Below, one piece after another: positions 48,517 to 60,215 of a stretch of 64,000 bases of DNA. Below the pieces are notes generated by a model. That model worked only from the letters and a program-made list of their open reading frames with translations. It made no database searches and was not told where the DNA came from. Every line of letters begins with the position of its first letter. The stretch's first letter is position 1. The stretch spans positions 9,620,620 through 9,684,619 of the forward strand of contig OZ036010.1 in NCBI GenBank assembly GCA_964035015.1, read 5' to 3'. Origin of the DNA: Corallium rubrum. Its lineage: Eukaryota > Cnidaria > Anthozoa > Scleralcyonacea > Coralliidae. Position numbers and translations under genes: made by a program.

Positions 48517-50661
48517 TCAAAATAAGTTTAAAGGAAGAGAACTGATTTTAGCGTTGAGTGAAGGATTTAACTTATTAATAAGCAGACTTTCTCTAAGAAG
48601 GAGTTCAAAATTGGAAGAAGAAGAGCTTAGAATAGAAAAATCTGTTAAAGAAACAGGGTGGCCGGTTTTTTTGTGGTGTGCTAAAACTCCAGACCAGGAA
48701 CTCAAAGAAAGAGGCTTTCCCGTGTAAGCCGAAACTCCCATGTGTTCAGAAGCACGCGTGTGTAAATGGCGAATGGTTTCACCAACATACAATGACTCAC
48801 AGTCATGACACTTAAATTTATAAACTACGCGTGATCTTAAAGCGAAAGGAATTTGATCTTTAAAACGGAAAAAACTTGAAAGGCGTCTAATAGGTTTAAA
48901 AACAACACGAAGTTGAATTTGTGGAAAAGCAGAAGCAAAGAGCTTAACGATTTGTTGGCGAATTTGAAGGGAGTGTTGACCGGTGAACGGAAGTGTAAAT
49001 AAAATGATACGTTTGGGTGCTATGGTAATTTTAGACGCTGGGCAAAAAATTTTTTCAAGAAATTTGCGAATACAACTATCTAAAAATTTGATAGGATAAC
49101 CATTTTGAAGCATGATACTTTTAAATTTCTCTAGTTCTTCGTGAAAAATTGTGTAGGAGGAAGAAATGTTAAAATAACGAAAAAGTAAAGTCATTACTAA
49201 GCCCTTTTTATACACAAGTGGTATGAAACTTTCAAAATTTGTGAAAAGCCCAGTAAACGTTGATTTACGATAAACGGAAGTTACAAATTTGCCATTCAAG
49301 CGTTGAATTTGGATGTCAAGAAAGGAAAGTGAGTTATTGTTTTCAATTTCATGTGTAAATTGGATACTGGGATGTTGAGAATTCAAGTAATTAAGGAAAG
49401 GTAAAATATGATCGCGAGACCGAAAAAGAATAAAGGAATCGTCAACATAGCGTCGATAGTACAGAGGTTTAAACTGAGGCGGACAATCATCAAGCCAATT
49501 AGTTTCATGAAAGGACAGAAAAATGTTAGCGAAAAGCGGGCCAAGCGGAGAACCCATCGCAACACCATCAATTTGCTCATAAAATTTCCCGTTAAATATA
49601 AAGTGACAATTTTTGACTGTTAAATTTAGTAGTTCTCTAAATTGCTCGGGCGTGAAGTTTTGAAAATGAGTTTTCTGGGAGAAAAGTTGGTTAATAATAA
49701 TTTCAATGGTTTCATCTAATGGAATATTTGTAAAGAGTGAAGTAATATCAAAACTGGCCATGAGTACATTATTAATATCAAATTTCAACTGAAATAAATC
49801 TTGTAAAAATAAAAAAGAATCAGTAATCCTATAAAAAGTAGAAGAAATGGGGCGAAGTAGAGGAACAAGAAATTTAGCAAGATTATAAGAGTGAGTGCCA
49901 ATGGAAGAGAGTATAGGTCTAAGAGGAACATTTAACTTATGTACCTTAGGTAGTCCATATAACACGCCGGGTCGAGAACCGGTTGGTGCTAATGACTTAA
50001 AGAGTTCTTGGTCAATAACGTTGGCATTCTTTAGACCGCGAAGGAAGGTTCTGACTTTGTTTTCCCGTTTTAAGGTAGTTTTGATGGGATCTTCATGGAT
50101 AGGAGCGAATTTAGCGGAGTCGTTGAGAATTTGAGTCATTTTGTCCCAATAATCAGTTCGATTAATGACAACCACGCCATTGCCTTTGGCGGGTTTGATG
50201 ATAAAAATAGAATCATCGTTTCGAAGTTGTTTCAGAATTTTGAACTCCTCATCTGAGAAAAAAAACGTAGGTCGTGTATAGCTACGAAAACCAGAAAGTG
50301 CTATGTCTTTCAACTTGGTTTTGATGAAATCTTTGTCGCAGCCAGATTCAGGGTAGATGGTCTCATGTTGTATTTTCCGGTGGAGAAGTTCAAACGGGAT
50401 CAAAAAGTCACAATAGTTCAAGGTCTTAGGTGGAATCGAAAAGTTAAGTCCTTTGGCAAGAACAAACTTTTCTTGGTCAGTCAGCGTTCGGTTTGAGTAA
50501 TTGAAGATGACTTTATCAGGATCAATCGTAGACGTACTAGAGACGTTGGCGCTGAGTCGAAATAATTTCTTCTGTTGAACCTTTTCGTGTCGTGAGAGTT
50601 GTCTGGTGTTTTCAGAATCTGAAAGAGATTTCAAATGCAAGAGATCCAACGACGACACCAA
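48517..50661 (-). CDS. Penelope-like reverse transcriptase with GIY-YIG endonuclease, 714+ aa
   Basis: The N-terminal part has 'FIIKPAKGNGVVVINRTDYW'; RT motifs follow: 'YGLPKVHKLNVPLRPILSSI', 'SFDITSLFTNIPLDETI', 'IDGVAMGSPLGPLFANIFLS' and the catalytic 'YYRRYVDDSFILF' (YVDD). 'LSFLDIQIQR' and 'TSVYRKSTFTGLFTNFES' are typical downstream blocks. C-terminal GIY-YIG: 'VYKFKCHDCESLYVGETIRH' with 'RASEHM', and a final helix to the stop. The frame continues beyond the first Met to about 50740 and is cut by the inversion, so the natural start is lost. All RT motifs appear intact. Confidence 0.92.
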   Translation of the reverse strand: MVSSLDLLHLKSLSDSENTRQLSRHEKVQQKKLFRLSANVSSTSTIDPDKVIFNYSNRTLTDQEKFVLAKGLNFSIPPKTLNYCDFLIPFELLHRKIQHETIYPESGCDKDFIKTKLKDIALSGFRSYTRPTFFFSDEEFKILKQLRNDDSIFIIKPAKGNGVVVINRTDYWDKMTQILNDSAKFAPIHEDPIKTTLKRENKVRTFLRGLKNANVIDQELFKSLAPTGSRPGVLYGLPKVHKLNVPLRPILSSIGTHSYNLAKFLVPLLRPISSTFYRITDSFLFLQDLFQLKFDINNVLMASFDITSLFTNIPLDETIEIIINQLFSQKTHFQNFTPEQFRELLNLTVKNCHFIFNGKFYEQIDGVAMGSPLGPLFANIFLSFHETNWLDDCPPQFKPLYYRRYVDDSFILFRSRDHILPFLNYLNSQHPSIQFTHEIENNNSLSFLDIQIQRLNGKFVTSVYRKSTFTGLFTNFESFIPLVYKKGLVMTLLFRYFNISSSYTIFHEELEKFKSIMLQNGYPIKFLDSCIRKFLEKIFCPASKITIAPKRIILFTLPFTGQHSLQIRQQIVKLFASAFPQIQLRVVFKPIRRLSSFFRFKDQIPFALRSRVVYKFKCHDCESLYVGETIRHLHTRASEHMGVSAYTGKPLSLSSWSGVLAHHKKTGHPVSLTDFSILSSSSSNFELLLRESLLINKLNPSLNAKISSLPLNLF

Positions 50662-50744
50662 TTTGGCTAGCTCGGAATGTAAGGAGGTTGATTGAGTAGA
50701 AAGTTCACGGATACGGCATTGTTTGTTTCGGCATTGTTTGTATC

Positions 50745-51341
50745 ATGCTTCAAAATGGTTATCCTATCAAATTTTTAGATAGTTGTATTCGCAAATTTCT
50801 TGAAAAAATTTTTTGCCCAGCGTCTAAAATTACCATAGCACCCAAACGTATCATTTTATTTACACTTCCGTTCACCGGTCAACACTCCCTTCAAATTCGC
50901 CAACAAATCGTTAAGCTCTTTGCTTCTGCTTTTCCACAAATTCAACTTCGTGTTGTTTTTAAACCTATTAGACGCCTTTCAAGTTTTTTCCGTTTTAAAG
51001 ATCAAATTCCTTTCGCTTTAAGATCACGCGTAGTTTATAAATTTAAGTGTCATGACTGTGAGTCATTGTATGTTGGTGAAACCATTCGCCATTTACACAC
51101 GCGTGCTTCTGAACACATGGGAGTTTCGGCTTACACGGGAAAGCCTCTTTCTTTGAGTTCCTGGTCTGGAGTTTTAGCACACCACAAAAAACCCGGCCAC
51201 CCTGTTTCTTTAACAGATTTTTCTATTCTAAGCTCTTCTTCTTCCAATTTTGAACTCCTTCTTAGAGAAAGTCTGCTTATTAATAAGTTAAATCCTTCAC
51301 TCAACGCTAAAATCAGTTCTCTTCCTTTAAACTTATTTTGA
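50745..51341 (+). pseudogene. Inverted duplicate of the Penelope C-terminus (GIY-YIG half)
   Basis: 198 codons starting MLQNGYPIKFLDSCIRKFLE, matching the C-terminal 198 residues of the minus-strand copy except for HHKKPGHP against HHKKTGHP. No RT domain; cannot be functional alone. The very high identity shows the duplication is recent. Confidence 0.9.
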
Positions 51342-51484
51342 TTTATACACACGTTTTTCTTTATATTTTTCTATACTTGTCTTGACACATAACTGAAAAC
51401 ATTCTATCATACCTGTTACTTCACACTGTAATTTATTAACTGTCACTTCCACCCCTCTCTCAGTTACTCATTTCCTGTTATTGT

Positions 51485-51690
51485 AAATATATTAGCATAT
51501 AAGTCGAGATAACCTTGTAAATAATTATTCACTCTGAAGATGTTGCAGGATTAGCAACGAAACGTTAGTTTTAATAAAAATTTGAAATAACTCATGTCTC
51601 TTTCAATATGGGGCTTTTTAAAATTATATGCTGGGCTTTAATATTCCTGACAAGATTACGCTTTCCGCCTGGTTCGTCTATTGCTATATA
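51485..51690 (+). mobile_element. Penelope 3' tail beyond the inverted copy
   Basis: Continues the plus-strand copy past the point where the minus-strand copy stops. It contains the hammerhead-like core and then 'gctgggctttaatattcctg' and 'tttccgcctggttcg', shared with 27200-27290. It ends at a TA tract (51688). Confidence 0.7.
51534..51565 (+). ncRNA. Hammerhead-like motif in Penelope tail
   Basis: CTGAAGA (51534-51540), stem II GTTGC/GCAAC, GAAAC (51559-51563), then GTT. Self-complementary ACGU for dimeric stem III. Stem I: ACT upstream with AGT downstream, then TTATT/AATAA across a small internal loop. Confidence 0.6.
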
Positions 51691-51699
51691 TATATATGT

Positions 51700-52194
51700 T
51701 GCAAGTTTGTGAAATAATTTTCCTGCAGAACCCTCACGGCCGATGTTCTTAAAAGGTGTCTCGTTTATCTAAAGCATATAAACACATTTTTATAGTTTCT
51801 AATTATTAATCAAATGTTGTACATTATATATATTTATTATATGGCAAGCGTCACATCCGGTGAAATAGCGCGCTGTGATTGACTTAGAAACATTTTTAGC
51901 GGTCCATTACTTTCCCGTAATGGACCAGCGGTCCATTACGGAAAAAAACCAAACAAATTTCTTATCAGCCATGTTGTTTGCAACTAAACAACGAAAGAAA
52001 ACCACAAGAATTTTGTGAATTCAACAACCTGAGGACTAAATTATGTATGATTGGGACGAGAGCAATCTGGAAGCGAGTTTAGGAGTCCGAAAGCGACGAC
52101 AACAAAAAGCAACAACATTGAAAACGATGAGTTTATGTCACACGCTCGAGGTCACACTAAACTGACTAAAGTACGTATCATGACAAGGTATAAA
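51700..52194. other. Gene-free stretch
   Basis: Contains a small palindromic repeat 'gcggtccattact...gtaatggaccgc'-like at 51900-51945; otherwise nothing recognised. Confidence 0.4.
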
Positions 52195-52231
52195 TGTAAG
52201 GTTTGTTGTTTCAAAATGCCATATAATAAAC

Positions 52232-52380
52232 TTTTTATTAACCTCGCTTGCTCGGTCTTTACAGAGAAATATCAGACCTCGGTCTTTGTGTACAAACCTC
52301 GCCCTACGGGCTCGGTCTGTACCAAAAAGACCTCGGTCCGATATTTCTCTGTAAAGACCTCGCGTTCGGTTAATAAGAAG

Positions 52381-52387
<7 letters not shown>
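52232..52387. mobile_element. Hairpin MITE
   Basis: 'cttttattaacctcgc...' pairs with 'gcgttcggttaataagaag', and 'ctttacagagaaatatcaga' with 'ccgatatttctctgtaaag', around 'cctcgccctacgggctcgg'. A related sequence with 'cctcggtctgta' is at 56985-57120. Confidence 0.65.
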
Positions 52388-52464
<77 letters not shown>

Positions 52465-52480
52465 TTATATATATATATAT
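52388..52480. repeat. (AT)n microsatellite, first of three around the ribozyme element
   Basis: About 90 bp of AT repeats; the others are 52601-52675 and 52879-52972. Confidence 0.92.
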
Positions 52481-52596
52481 GTTGATTTAACCTTAAAATC
52501 TTATCTTTATTTCCACCTTTTTCCGTATTGATGATTCTACTGTTTCCATATTGATGATTCTATACTGTTTCTATAAACAAATCTTGTCTATATATG

Positions 52597-52600
<4 letters not shown>

Positions 52601-52675
<75 letters not shown>
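52601..52675. repeat. (AT)n microsatellite adjoining the hammerhead
   Basis: About 75 bp of AT repeats directly after the predicted stem I. Confidence 0.92.
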
Positions 52676-52676
<1 letters not shown>

Positions 52677-52725
52677 CTACAGACGGTACCGTTTCGGCCT
52701 TTTGGGCCTCATCAGTGTGGTGCTG
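52676..52725 (-). ncRNA. Complete hammerhead ribozyme core
   Basis: Minus strand: CUGAUGA (52715-52709), stem II GGCC/GGCC with loop CAAAA, GAAAC (52695-52691), stem III ACGGUACCGU which can fold as a 3-bp hairpin with loop GUAC or pair between two molecules, then GUC with the predicted cleavage after C at 52682. Stem I pairs ACCACA with UGUAGU (one mismatch). All catalytic-core nucleotides of the hammerhead consensus are present. Confidence 0.82.
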
Positions 52726-52873
52726 ATGAGCAGGGTGAAGGTAACTGCTATTTACAGTCACCTTTGGTGCCTCACAAATTGTGGGACATCAAAAACATGC
52801 CAGAGCGCTCAAACTGCAAGCAGTGAGCGTGCGCACAATGCGTAAGCAGCAATGGCTCATCCTGTAGAGCGCT

Positions 52874-52880
<7 letters not shown>
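52676..52880 (-). mobile_element. ~205-bp hammerhead-bearing repeat between TA tracts
   Basis: A GC-richer block with AT microsatellites on both sides (52601-52675 and 52879-52972). The minus strand starts near 'ttttgagcgctctacaggat', with a second 'gagcgctc' at 52803, and ends in the hammerhead. Size and structure resemble Penelope tails or small ribozyme-bearing repeats. No coding sequence. Confidence 0.6.
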
Positions 52881-52904
<24 letters not shown>

Positions 52905-52907
52905 CTT

Positions 52908-52970
<63 letters not shown>

Positions 52971-52972
52971 AT
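52879..52972. repeat. (AT)n microsatellite
   Basis: AT repeats with a CATA interruption near 52910. Confidence 0.92.
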
Positions 52973-53439
52973 ATTAAACACTCGCAAAACATGCAGTTTC
53001 AAAATCGGCAAAATTGAAGTATCGCAAAAATAGTAACTTTATGGTATTATATACTTTCATCAAACCTTGGCGTGTTTTTTTTCTCGAAATTGACGAGTAA
53101 TTGTTGATCAGTATAGTTATCTGATACAAATCAGGTTTTAAAAGGTTTATATACGGCGTTATAAAGAAAACATTTCGGAGGCGTGATATCTTGTAATCTT
53201 GCGGCCTTACATGAATGTCACCTTGCTGATAAGGCAGTATACTGAAAACACATTACAAATTATTCATTGTCGTGTGTACTATAGACTTGTGGACTCACGC
53301 GGGCAACCTCAACAGAACAAATATTTGTCAATATTTTATAGTTATAGTGTACAAATAACGAATGTTTATGAGTGCAATAGCGAGAATATTTTTATGAGGT
53401 GAACGATTGACTGTTCCATTCAAAGAGGTGACATTCAAG

Positions 53440-53625
53440 TCAAACGGCAGATTTCATTACACGGTGATACGAAGATATGGATTTTATCTTCGAGGGTGAA
53501 CACAATATTTTACGAATGAGCGTAGCGAATGAGGAGTTAAATATTGTTTTCACCACGAGAAGATAAAATTCATATCTTCAAGCTACCGTTAATTTTCGTT
53601 TTATTATATGTAGATTCAATGCAAA
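53440..53625. mobile_element. Hairpin MITE
   Basis: 'gaagatatggattttatctt' pairs with 'aagataaaattcatatcttc', and 'gtgaacacaatatttta' with 'taaatattgttttcac', around 'cgaatgagcgtagcgaatgag'. Confidence 0.65.
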
Positions 53626-53728
53626 AAACGGTAAATTACGGCATGGATATATCTTCACTAGCGAGGATATGGAAAATATGTCACAGGATGGTTTCTAGTA
53701 AAACACGCACATCTATATAATAAATAGT

Positions 53729-53853
53729 ATAAGGTTGGATATACTGCCGAAACAGGGAACGCAAAGGTTTAAACTTCTACGAGAAGTAACTCATATAGCA
53801 GTTTATAGATCCCTATACGCTCCCTGTTTCGCCAGTATATCCAACCTTATAAC
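53729..53853. mobile_element. Hairpin MITE with ATAAGGTTGGATATACTG ends
   Basis: ATAAGGTTGGATATACTGCC and the matching cagtatatccaaccttat are inverted; inner 'gaaacaggga / tccctgtttc' also pairs. It shares 'atatactgccgaaac' with the inserts at 46520 and 46645. Confidence 0.7.
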
Positions 53854-53964
53854 GATATATTTCTATTCGTGTTTCAACACTGCCTATATACCCAAGCTGT
53901 TTGTTCAATATTAGATCTTTCACTCAATAATATGGAATTAGTAACCCCATTTTCAAGCTTGAGA

Positions 53965-54220
53965 CTGATATGAGTAATATATAGTTGGTCTCTTCTGTGC
54001 TTCGCGGGTTTATTAAGCTTTTCGAGTTTGTTTTCGAGCCGAACTAAAATCAAACGAGCCGAAAGCTCCGAATTTGAATAAAACATTGTGAAACCTACAA
54101 ACTGTGTACATTTAATTTTTAAAAGTAGTTATCAACGGTTTTTCGCCTGGTTCTTTGATTTTCTTTACTTTGTAAAATTGCGATAACTAAACCTTATAGC
54201 TGTGATCTGGCATGCATGTG
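53965..54220 (+). repeat. Possible decayed 5S-SINE body
   Basis: 'agttggtctcttctgtgctt' and 'tttttcgcctggtt...ccttatagctgtgatctgg' resemble blocks of the 47151-47420 SINE body (gttttcgccgggtt, cctatacagctgcgatccg), split by about 120 bp of other sequence. Confidence 0.35.
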
Positions 54221-54818
54221 TTGTATGTTGTCACAAGTTATCACATCCAGTCATTGAATAATTAACCTAGTATTTTCTTTACGTTAACTTGGCGGGTTTT
54301 TACCACTGTTAAATAATTTGAACTATTGGTTTTTGACATGCATTTATACAGGATTTTATTTAGCTAATGCTAAAAGCTTTTTGCTAGCTTTATTTTTTTG
54401 ATAAATTTGTTTGCCTGCTTTCCCTGTGGCTGCTTTGTTATCGGCATTCTCGGCTTGGAAAAATTACGCTATCTCAGTTTAAAAATATTTTTTGAGTACT
54501 AACCCAAACTCAACTAACCCAATCAAACTTTCTTTTTGAGAAAACGTTTTAAAACCAGTTTCTGATTTAGTAAGTTTTTTAAGCTTAATTATACCGGCTG
54601 CTATATATACAACAGTTTCTCCACCCACCCACAAACACACATTAGCTTATATTCCTGACAACATCGCTCACCCGTTTAACCACGGTTTAATTGAGATAAA
54701 GCAAAGCAAAAAGGTGGTAAACTGCCAAGATTAGTTTGATAAAAAAATACTGACGTGTCGAGTGGAGCCTTTCATCATAAAACGCGATGAAATAAAGCAC
54801 GGCTTATCATTAGACTTT
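54221..54818. other. Gene-free stretch
   Basis: AT-rich, nothing recognised. Confidence 0.4.
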
Positions 54819-55035
54819 CCTACCTACCTACCTACCTACCTACCTACCTACCTACCTACCTACCTACCTACCTACCTACCTACCTACCTACCTACCTACC
54901 TACCTACCTACCTACCTACCTACCTTCCTTCCTTCCTTCCTTCTTTCCTTCTTTCTTTCTTTCTTTCCTTCCTTCCTTCCTTCCTTCCTTCCTTCCTTCC
55001 TTCCTTCCTTCCTTCCTTCCTTCCTTCCTTCTTCT
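54819..55035 (+). repeat. (CTAC)n followed by (CTTC)n
   Basis: CTAC repeats from 54819 to about 54924, then CTTC with a few CTTT units to 55031. ORFs through it are artefacts. Confidence 0.95.
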
Positions 55036-55157
55036 CTGATGTTCTCTCTCCCCGTCTCAATCTCTCGTTTTTCGCTTTTCCACCAGAAATCGAGAAAGAG
55101 AGACTTGTAACACGTCTGGACTTATACATGCAGTATATGCCAAAAGGGTGACGTAAT

Positions 55158-57335
<2,178 letters not shown>

Positions 57336-58145
57336 ATATAATCTTAGGATTCAATTATTCAATCTTAGGATTCAGTGATTCAATCTTAGGATTCAATGAT
57401 TCAATCTTAGGATTTAATGATTTAGTTAATCTTAAGATTTAATGATTCAACGTTAGGGTTCAAAGATTGAATCATTGAATTCTAAAATTGAATCATTGAA
57501 CCCTAAGATTGAAGTTTTGAATCCTAAGATTGAATCATTGAATCCTAAAATTGAATTATTGAATCCTAAGATTGAATTATTGAATCCTAAAATTGAATTT
57601 TTGAATGCTAAGATTGAATCATTGAATCCTCAGATTGAATCACTGAATCCTAAGATTGAATCATTGAATTCTAAGATTGAATCATTGAATTCTAAGATTG
57701 AATAATTGAATCCTAAGATTGAATTATTGAATCCTAAGATTTAATCATTGAAGCCTAAGATTGAATCATTGAATTCTAAGATTGAATAATTTAATTCTAA
57801 GATTGAATTATTGAATCCTAAGATTTAATCATTGAATCCTAAGATTGAATTATTGAATCCTAAGATTGAATCATTGAATCCTAAGATTGAATCATTGAAT
57901 CCTAAGATTGAATCATTGAATCCTAAGATTGAATAATTGAATGCTAAGATTGAATAATGGAATTCTAAGATTGAATCATTGAATTCTAAGATTGAACCAT
58001 TGAATACTAAGATTGAAGCACTGAATCATTGAATCCTAAGATTGAATCATTTAATTCTAAGATTGAATAATTGAATCCTAAGATTGAATCATTGAATTCT
58101 AAGATGGAATAATTGAATCCTAAGATTGAGTCATTGGATCTAAGA
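57336..58145. repeat. 21-bp minisatellite (AATCCTAAGATTGAATCATTG) with orientation switch
   Basis: 57336-57465 reads in the opposite sense (cttaggattcaatgattcaa), then from about 57466 the direct sense runs to 58145 with some 32 units. The flip makes the left end a potential long hairpin. A 76-codon ORF (ESLNPKI heptads) is a consequence of the 21-bp period. Confidence 0.9.
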
Positions 58146-58460
58146 TTTCGCTAATTTAGGATTTTCTGCAAACTCCACAAACGTAGGACGTGTTTCAGTT
58201 GATGACTGTCAGATAAAAAAATATTTTTTTTCTATTGTCCGTCCGTTTTTATAGTGACTCAACACAATAGTTCTAATAAGACTATAGTCATTGTCATATA
58301 GGCATAGTCATATAGTCATATTTAGTGACATTTTTCGCCAAGTGGAAATATAGCTTAAAGGCGGTTTGTGACTTGACTGCTGGTCGTAGAATAAATTATT
58401 TTAACTATAGGTTCGTTACCAAACCCGAGGTAACTAATTGCCCGGGCTAATATATATTAT

Positions 58461-58620
58461 GTTCTAAGGATTTTGGTGAAGGAAAATTCGAGTGTAGAAT
58501 ATATACATTTTAAGACCAAACCGGGACCAGTTGCGAAAAATGCAGGAATTGAACCCACGACCTTGCGATTCTAGTGCAATGCTCTGACCACTGAGCCACG
58601 GAGGGCGTTGCCGAGAGCTT
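58461..58620 (-). repeat. tRNA-derived SINE family S2, copy 1
   Basis: The minus strand starts gctctcggcaacgccctccg, A-box TGGCTCAGTGG, B-box GGTTCAATTCC, then 'tgcatttttcgcaa' and an end at 'ccttcaccaaaatccttaga'. The anticodon-loop region is CTAGAAT. Copies also at 58714-58893 and 58971-59132. Confidence 0.8.
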
Positions 58621-58713
58621 GATCGTGAGTTCTGTATATAAAAAGTTGGTAATGCCAGGAGAGAATTGGGTATATTATAAGTAATATTGGGCATTTCACT
58701 CGATTACATAGCA

Positions 58714-58893
58714 TGTTCTAAGGATTTTGGTGAAGGAAAATTCGAGTGTAGAATATATACATTTTAAGACCAAACCGGGACCAGTTGCGAAAAATGCAAC
58801 TACACAGGCCTTGCGGAAGGAATTGAACCCACGACCTTGCGATTCTAGTGCAATGCTCTGACCACTGAGCCACGGAGGGCGTTGACCAGAGCT
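58714..58893 (-). repeat. tRNA-derived SINE family S2, copy 2
   Basis: As copy 1, but it retains an extra 'actacacaggccttgcgga' segment between B-box and tail. Copies 1 and 2 are direct repeats including the flanking 'ggtaatgccaggagagaatt'. Confidence 0.8.
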
Positions 58894-58970
58894 TGATCGC
58901 GAGTTCTATATATAATAAGGTGGTAATGCCAGGAGAGAATTTGGTATATTATAAGTAATATTGAGCATTA

Positions 58971-59132
58971 AGCTCTCGGCAACGCCCTCCGTGGCTCAGT
59001 GGTCAGAGCATTGCACTAGAATCGCAAGGTCGTGGGTTCAATTCCTGCCGCAAGGCCTGTGTATAGTTGCATTTTTCGCAAATGTATATATTCTACACTC
59101 GAATCTTCCTTCACCAAAATCCTTAGAACATG
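58971..59132 (+). repeat. tRNA-derived SINE family S2, copy 3 (inverted)
   Basis: Same unit on the plus strand. Together with copies 1 and 2, and the outer 'cgggctaatatatatt / aatatatattagcccgg' ends (58443-58459 and 59163-59179), the cluster forms a large inverted repeat. Confidence 0.8.
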
Positions 59133-59199
59133 CTATGTAATCGAGTGAAATGCCCAATATTACTTATAATATATATTAGCCCGGGGCATTAACTTCATT

Positions 59200-59526
59200 T
59201 ATGCGTGGTTGCATGGGAGTGATTATTATAAATAAACAACCGTGGTACATCAAATAAAACCGAGGTGATCATGAACTAATACGGTATATTACTTTTTCAT
59301 AGGACTTATAGGAATGAAAGAAATTCAGCCAAATATGGTATTGCATCTATATATTCGTGGGTTTAGAAAAAGAAAACTGGTGTGTAAAAACAGGTATGAG
59401 TAAGTGTTGTGCGTCCCGATACGAGTCTTACTGTCTCAGTTGTTCTCCATGCATAGTCTGAGATTTCCTGTTATTGTTCTAGTGGCAAAGTTTTTTGTCA
59501 AATAGTTTCGGTAGCATGTTCAAAAC
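59200..59526. other. Gene-free stretch
   Basis: Nothing recognised. Confidence 0.4.
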
Positions 59527-59650
59527 ATATAAATAAGTTTTGTGGAAACACCACGTAAAATATTAGCAAAGAAATATTTTACGTGGTGTTTCACGTAAAA
59601 TATTAGCAAAGAAATATTTTACGTGGTGTTTCCACAAAACTTATTTATAT
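59527..59650. repeat. Nested perfect palindromes with an internal direct repeat
   Basis: 'aataagttttgtggaaacac' is mirrored by 'gtgtttccacaaaacttatt'. Inside, 'cacgtaaaatattagcaaag' + 'aaatattttacgtg' is itself a hairpin and occurs twice in tandem. Confidence 0.8.
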
Positions 59651-60004
59651 TACATTATCGCCATGAAAACTTTCAAAGAATTAATGTTCAAAACACATTC
59701 AACTATTCACGCATTTACTATTCAAACCATATTTGTGTCTAACTGTTGATGTCTTATATACACGAAGTCCGGGTATAACGTTCGGTCGGTTTGTCTTTTT
59801 AATAGGTTTTGCATGGGTATTCTTACAAAGCTGCAGTCTTGTATGTGACGGTAGCCTAAATAGAAAGTTATTAGTTTGGCTTCAAACAGCCTGCTGTTGC
59901 GGGTTCTTCGTGATGTGCGAGATACTGGATCAGTGCACGTGTTACTCTCGCACGAGATAAAACACAGCAAGCGTCAACGGAAAGGCTGACACGAGACTTG
60001 CACA

Positions 60005-60215
60005 TACCGTGTCATACCAGGTGACTGATTTGGAATGATCCCGTTGTCGGGCTTAGAACTTATGTGAGTAGGGTTGTAGTTGATCTCTCCTGTTCTTGGC
60101 GAGGGTTGTTCGCCGGTTTTCCTCCCTCCGTAAAGTAAAATCAACGGCCTATATCATGGTAGTCATGTTCAATTGGGGCATTTCGTCCTGTTTCACCACC
60201 AGATGCTATAGGCAA
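60005..60215 (+). repeat. 5S-SINE body, 5'-truncated copy
   Basis: 'gtcgggcttagaacttatgt' + 'gagtagggttgtagttgatc' and 'gttgttcgccggttttcctc' match the body of 47151-47420; the 5S head is reduced to 'gtcataccaggtgactgatt'. Confidence 0.7.

Larger units (their letters stand above)
48376..51484 (-). mobile_element. Penelope-like retroelement, head-to-head with an inverted copy of its own 3' end
   Basis: The minus-strand element (RT + GIY-YIG) ends at 48376. From about 50738 to 51484 the last ~740 bp of the same element appear again in the plus orientation, almost identical (one coding change seen, Thr/Pro). The junction at about 50738 truncates the main copy at its 5' end, since its frame is still open there. 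Inverted partial duplicates are common for Penelope-like elements. Confidence 0.88.

Noticed and set aside
57475-57705. 76-codon heptad-repeat ORF resembling a coiled coil
   Set aside because: Minisatellite of 21 bp; the apparent heptads follow directly from the period.
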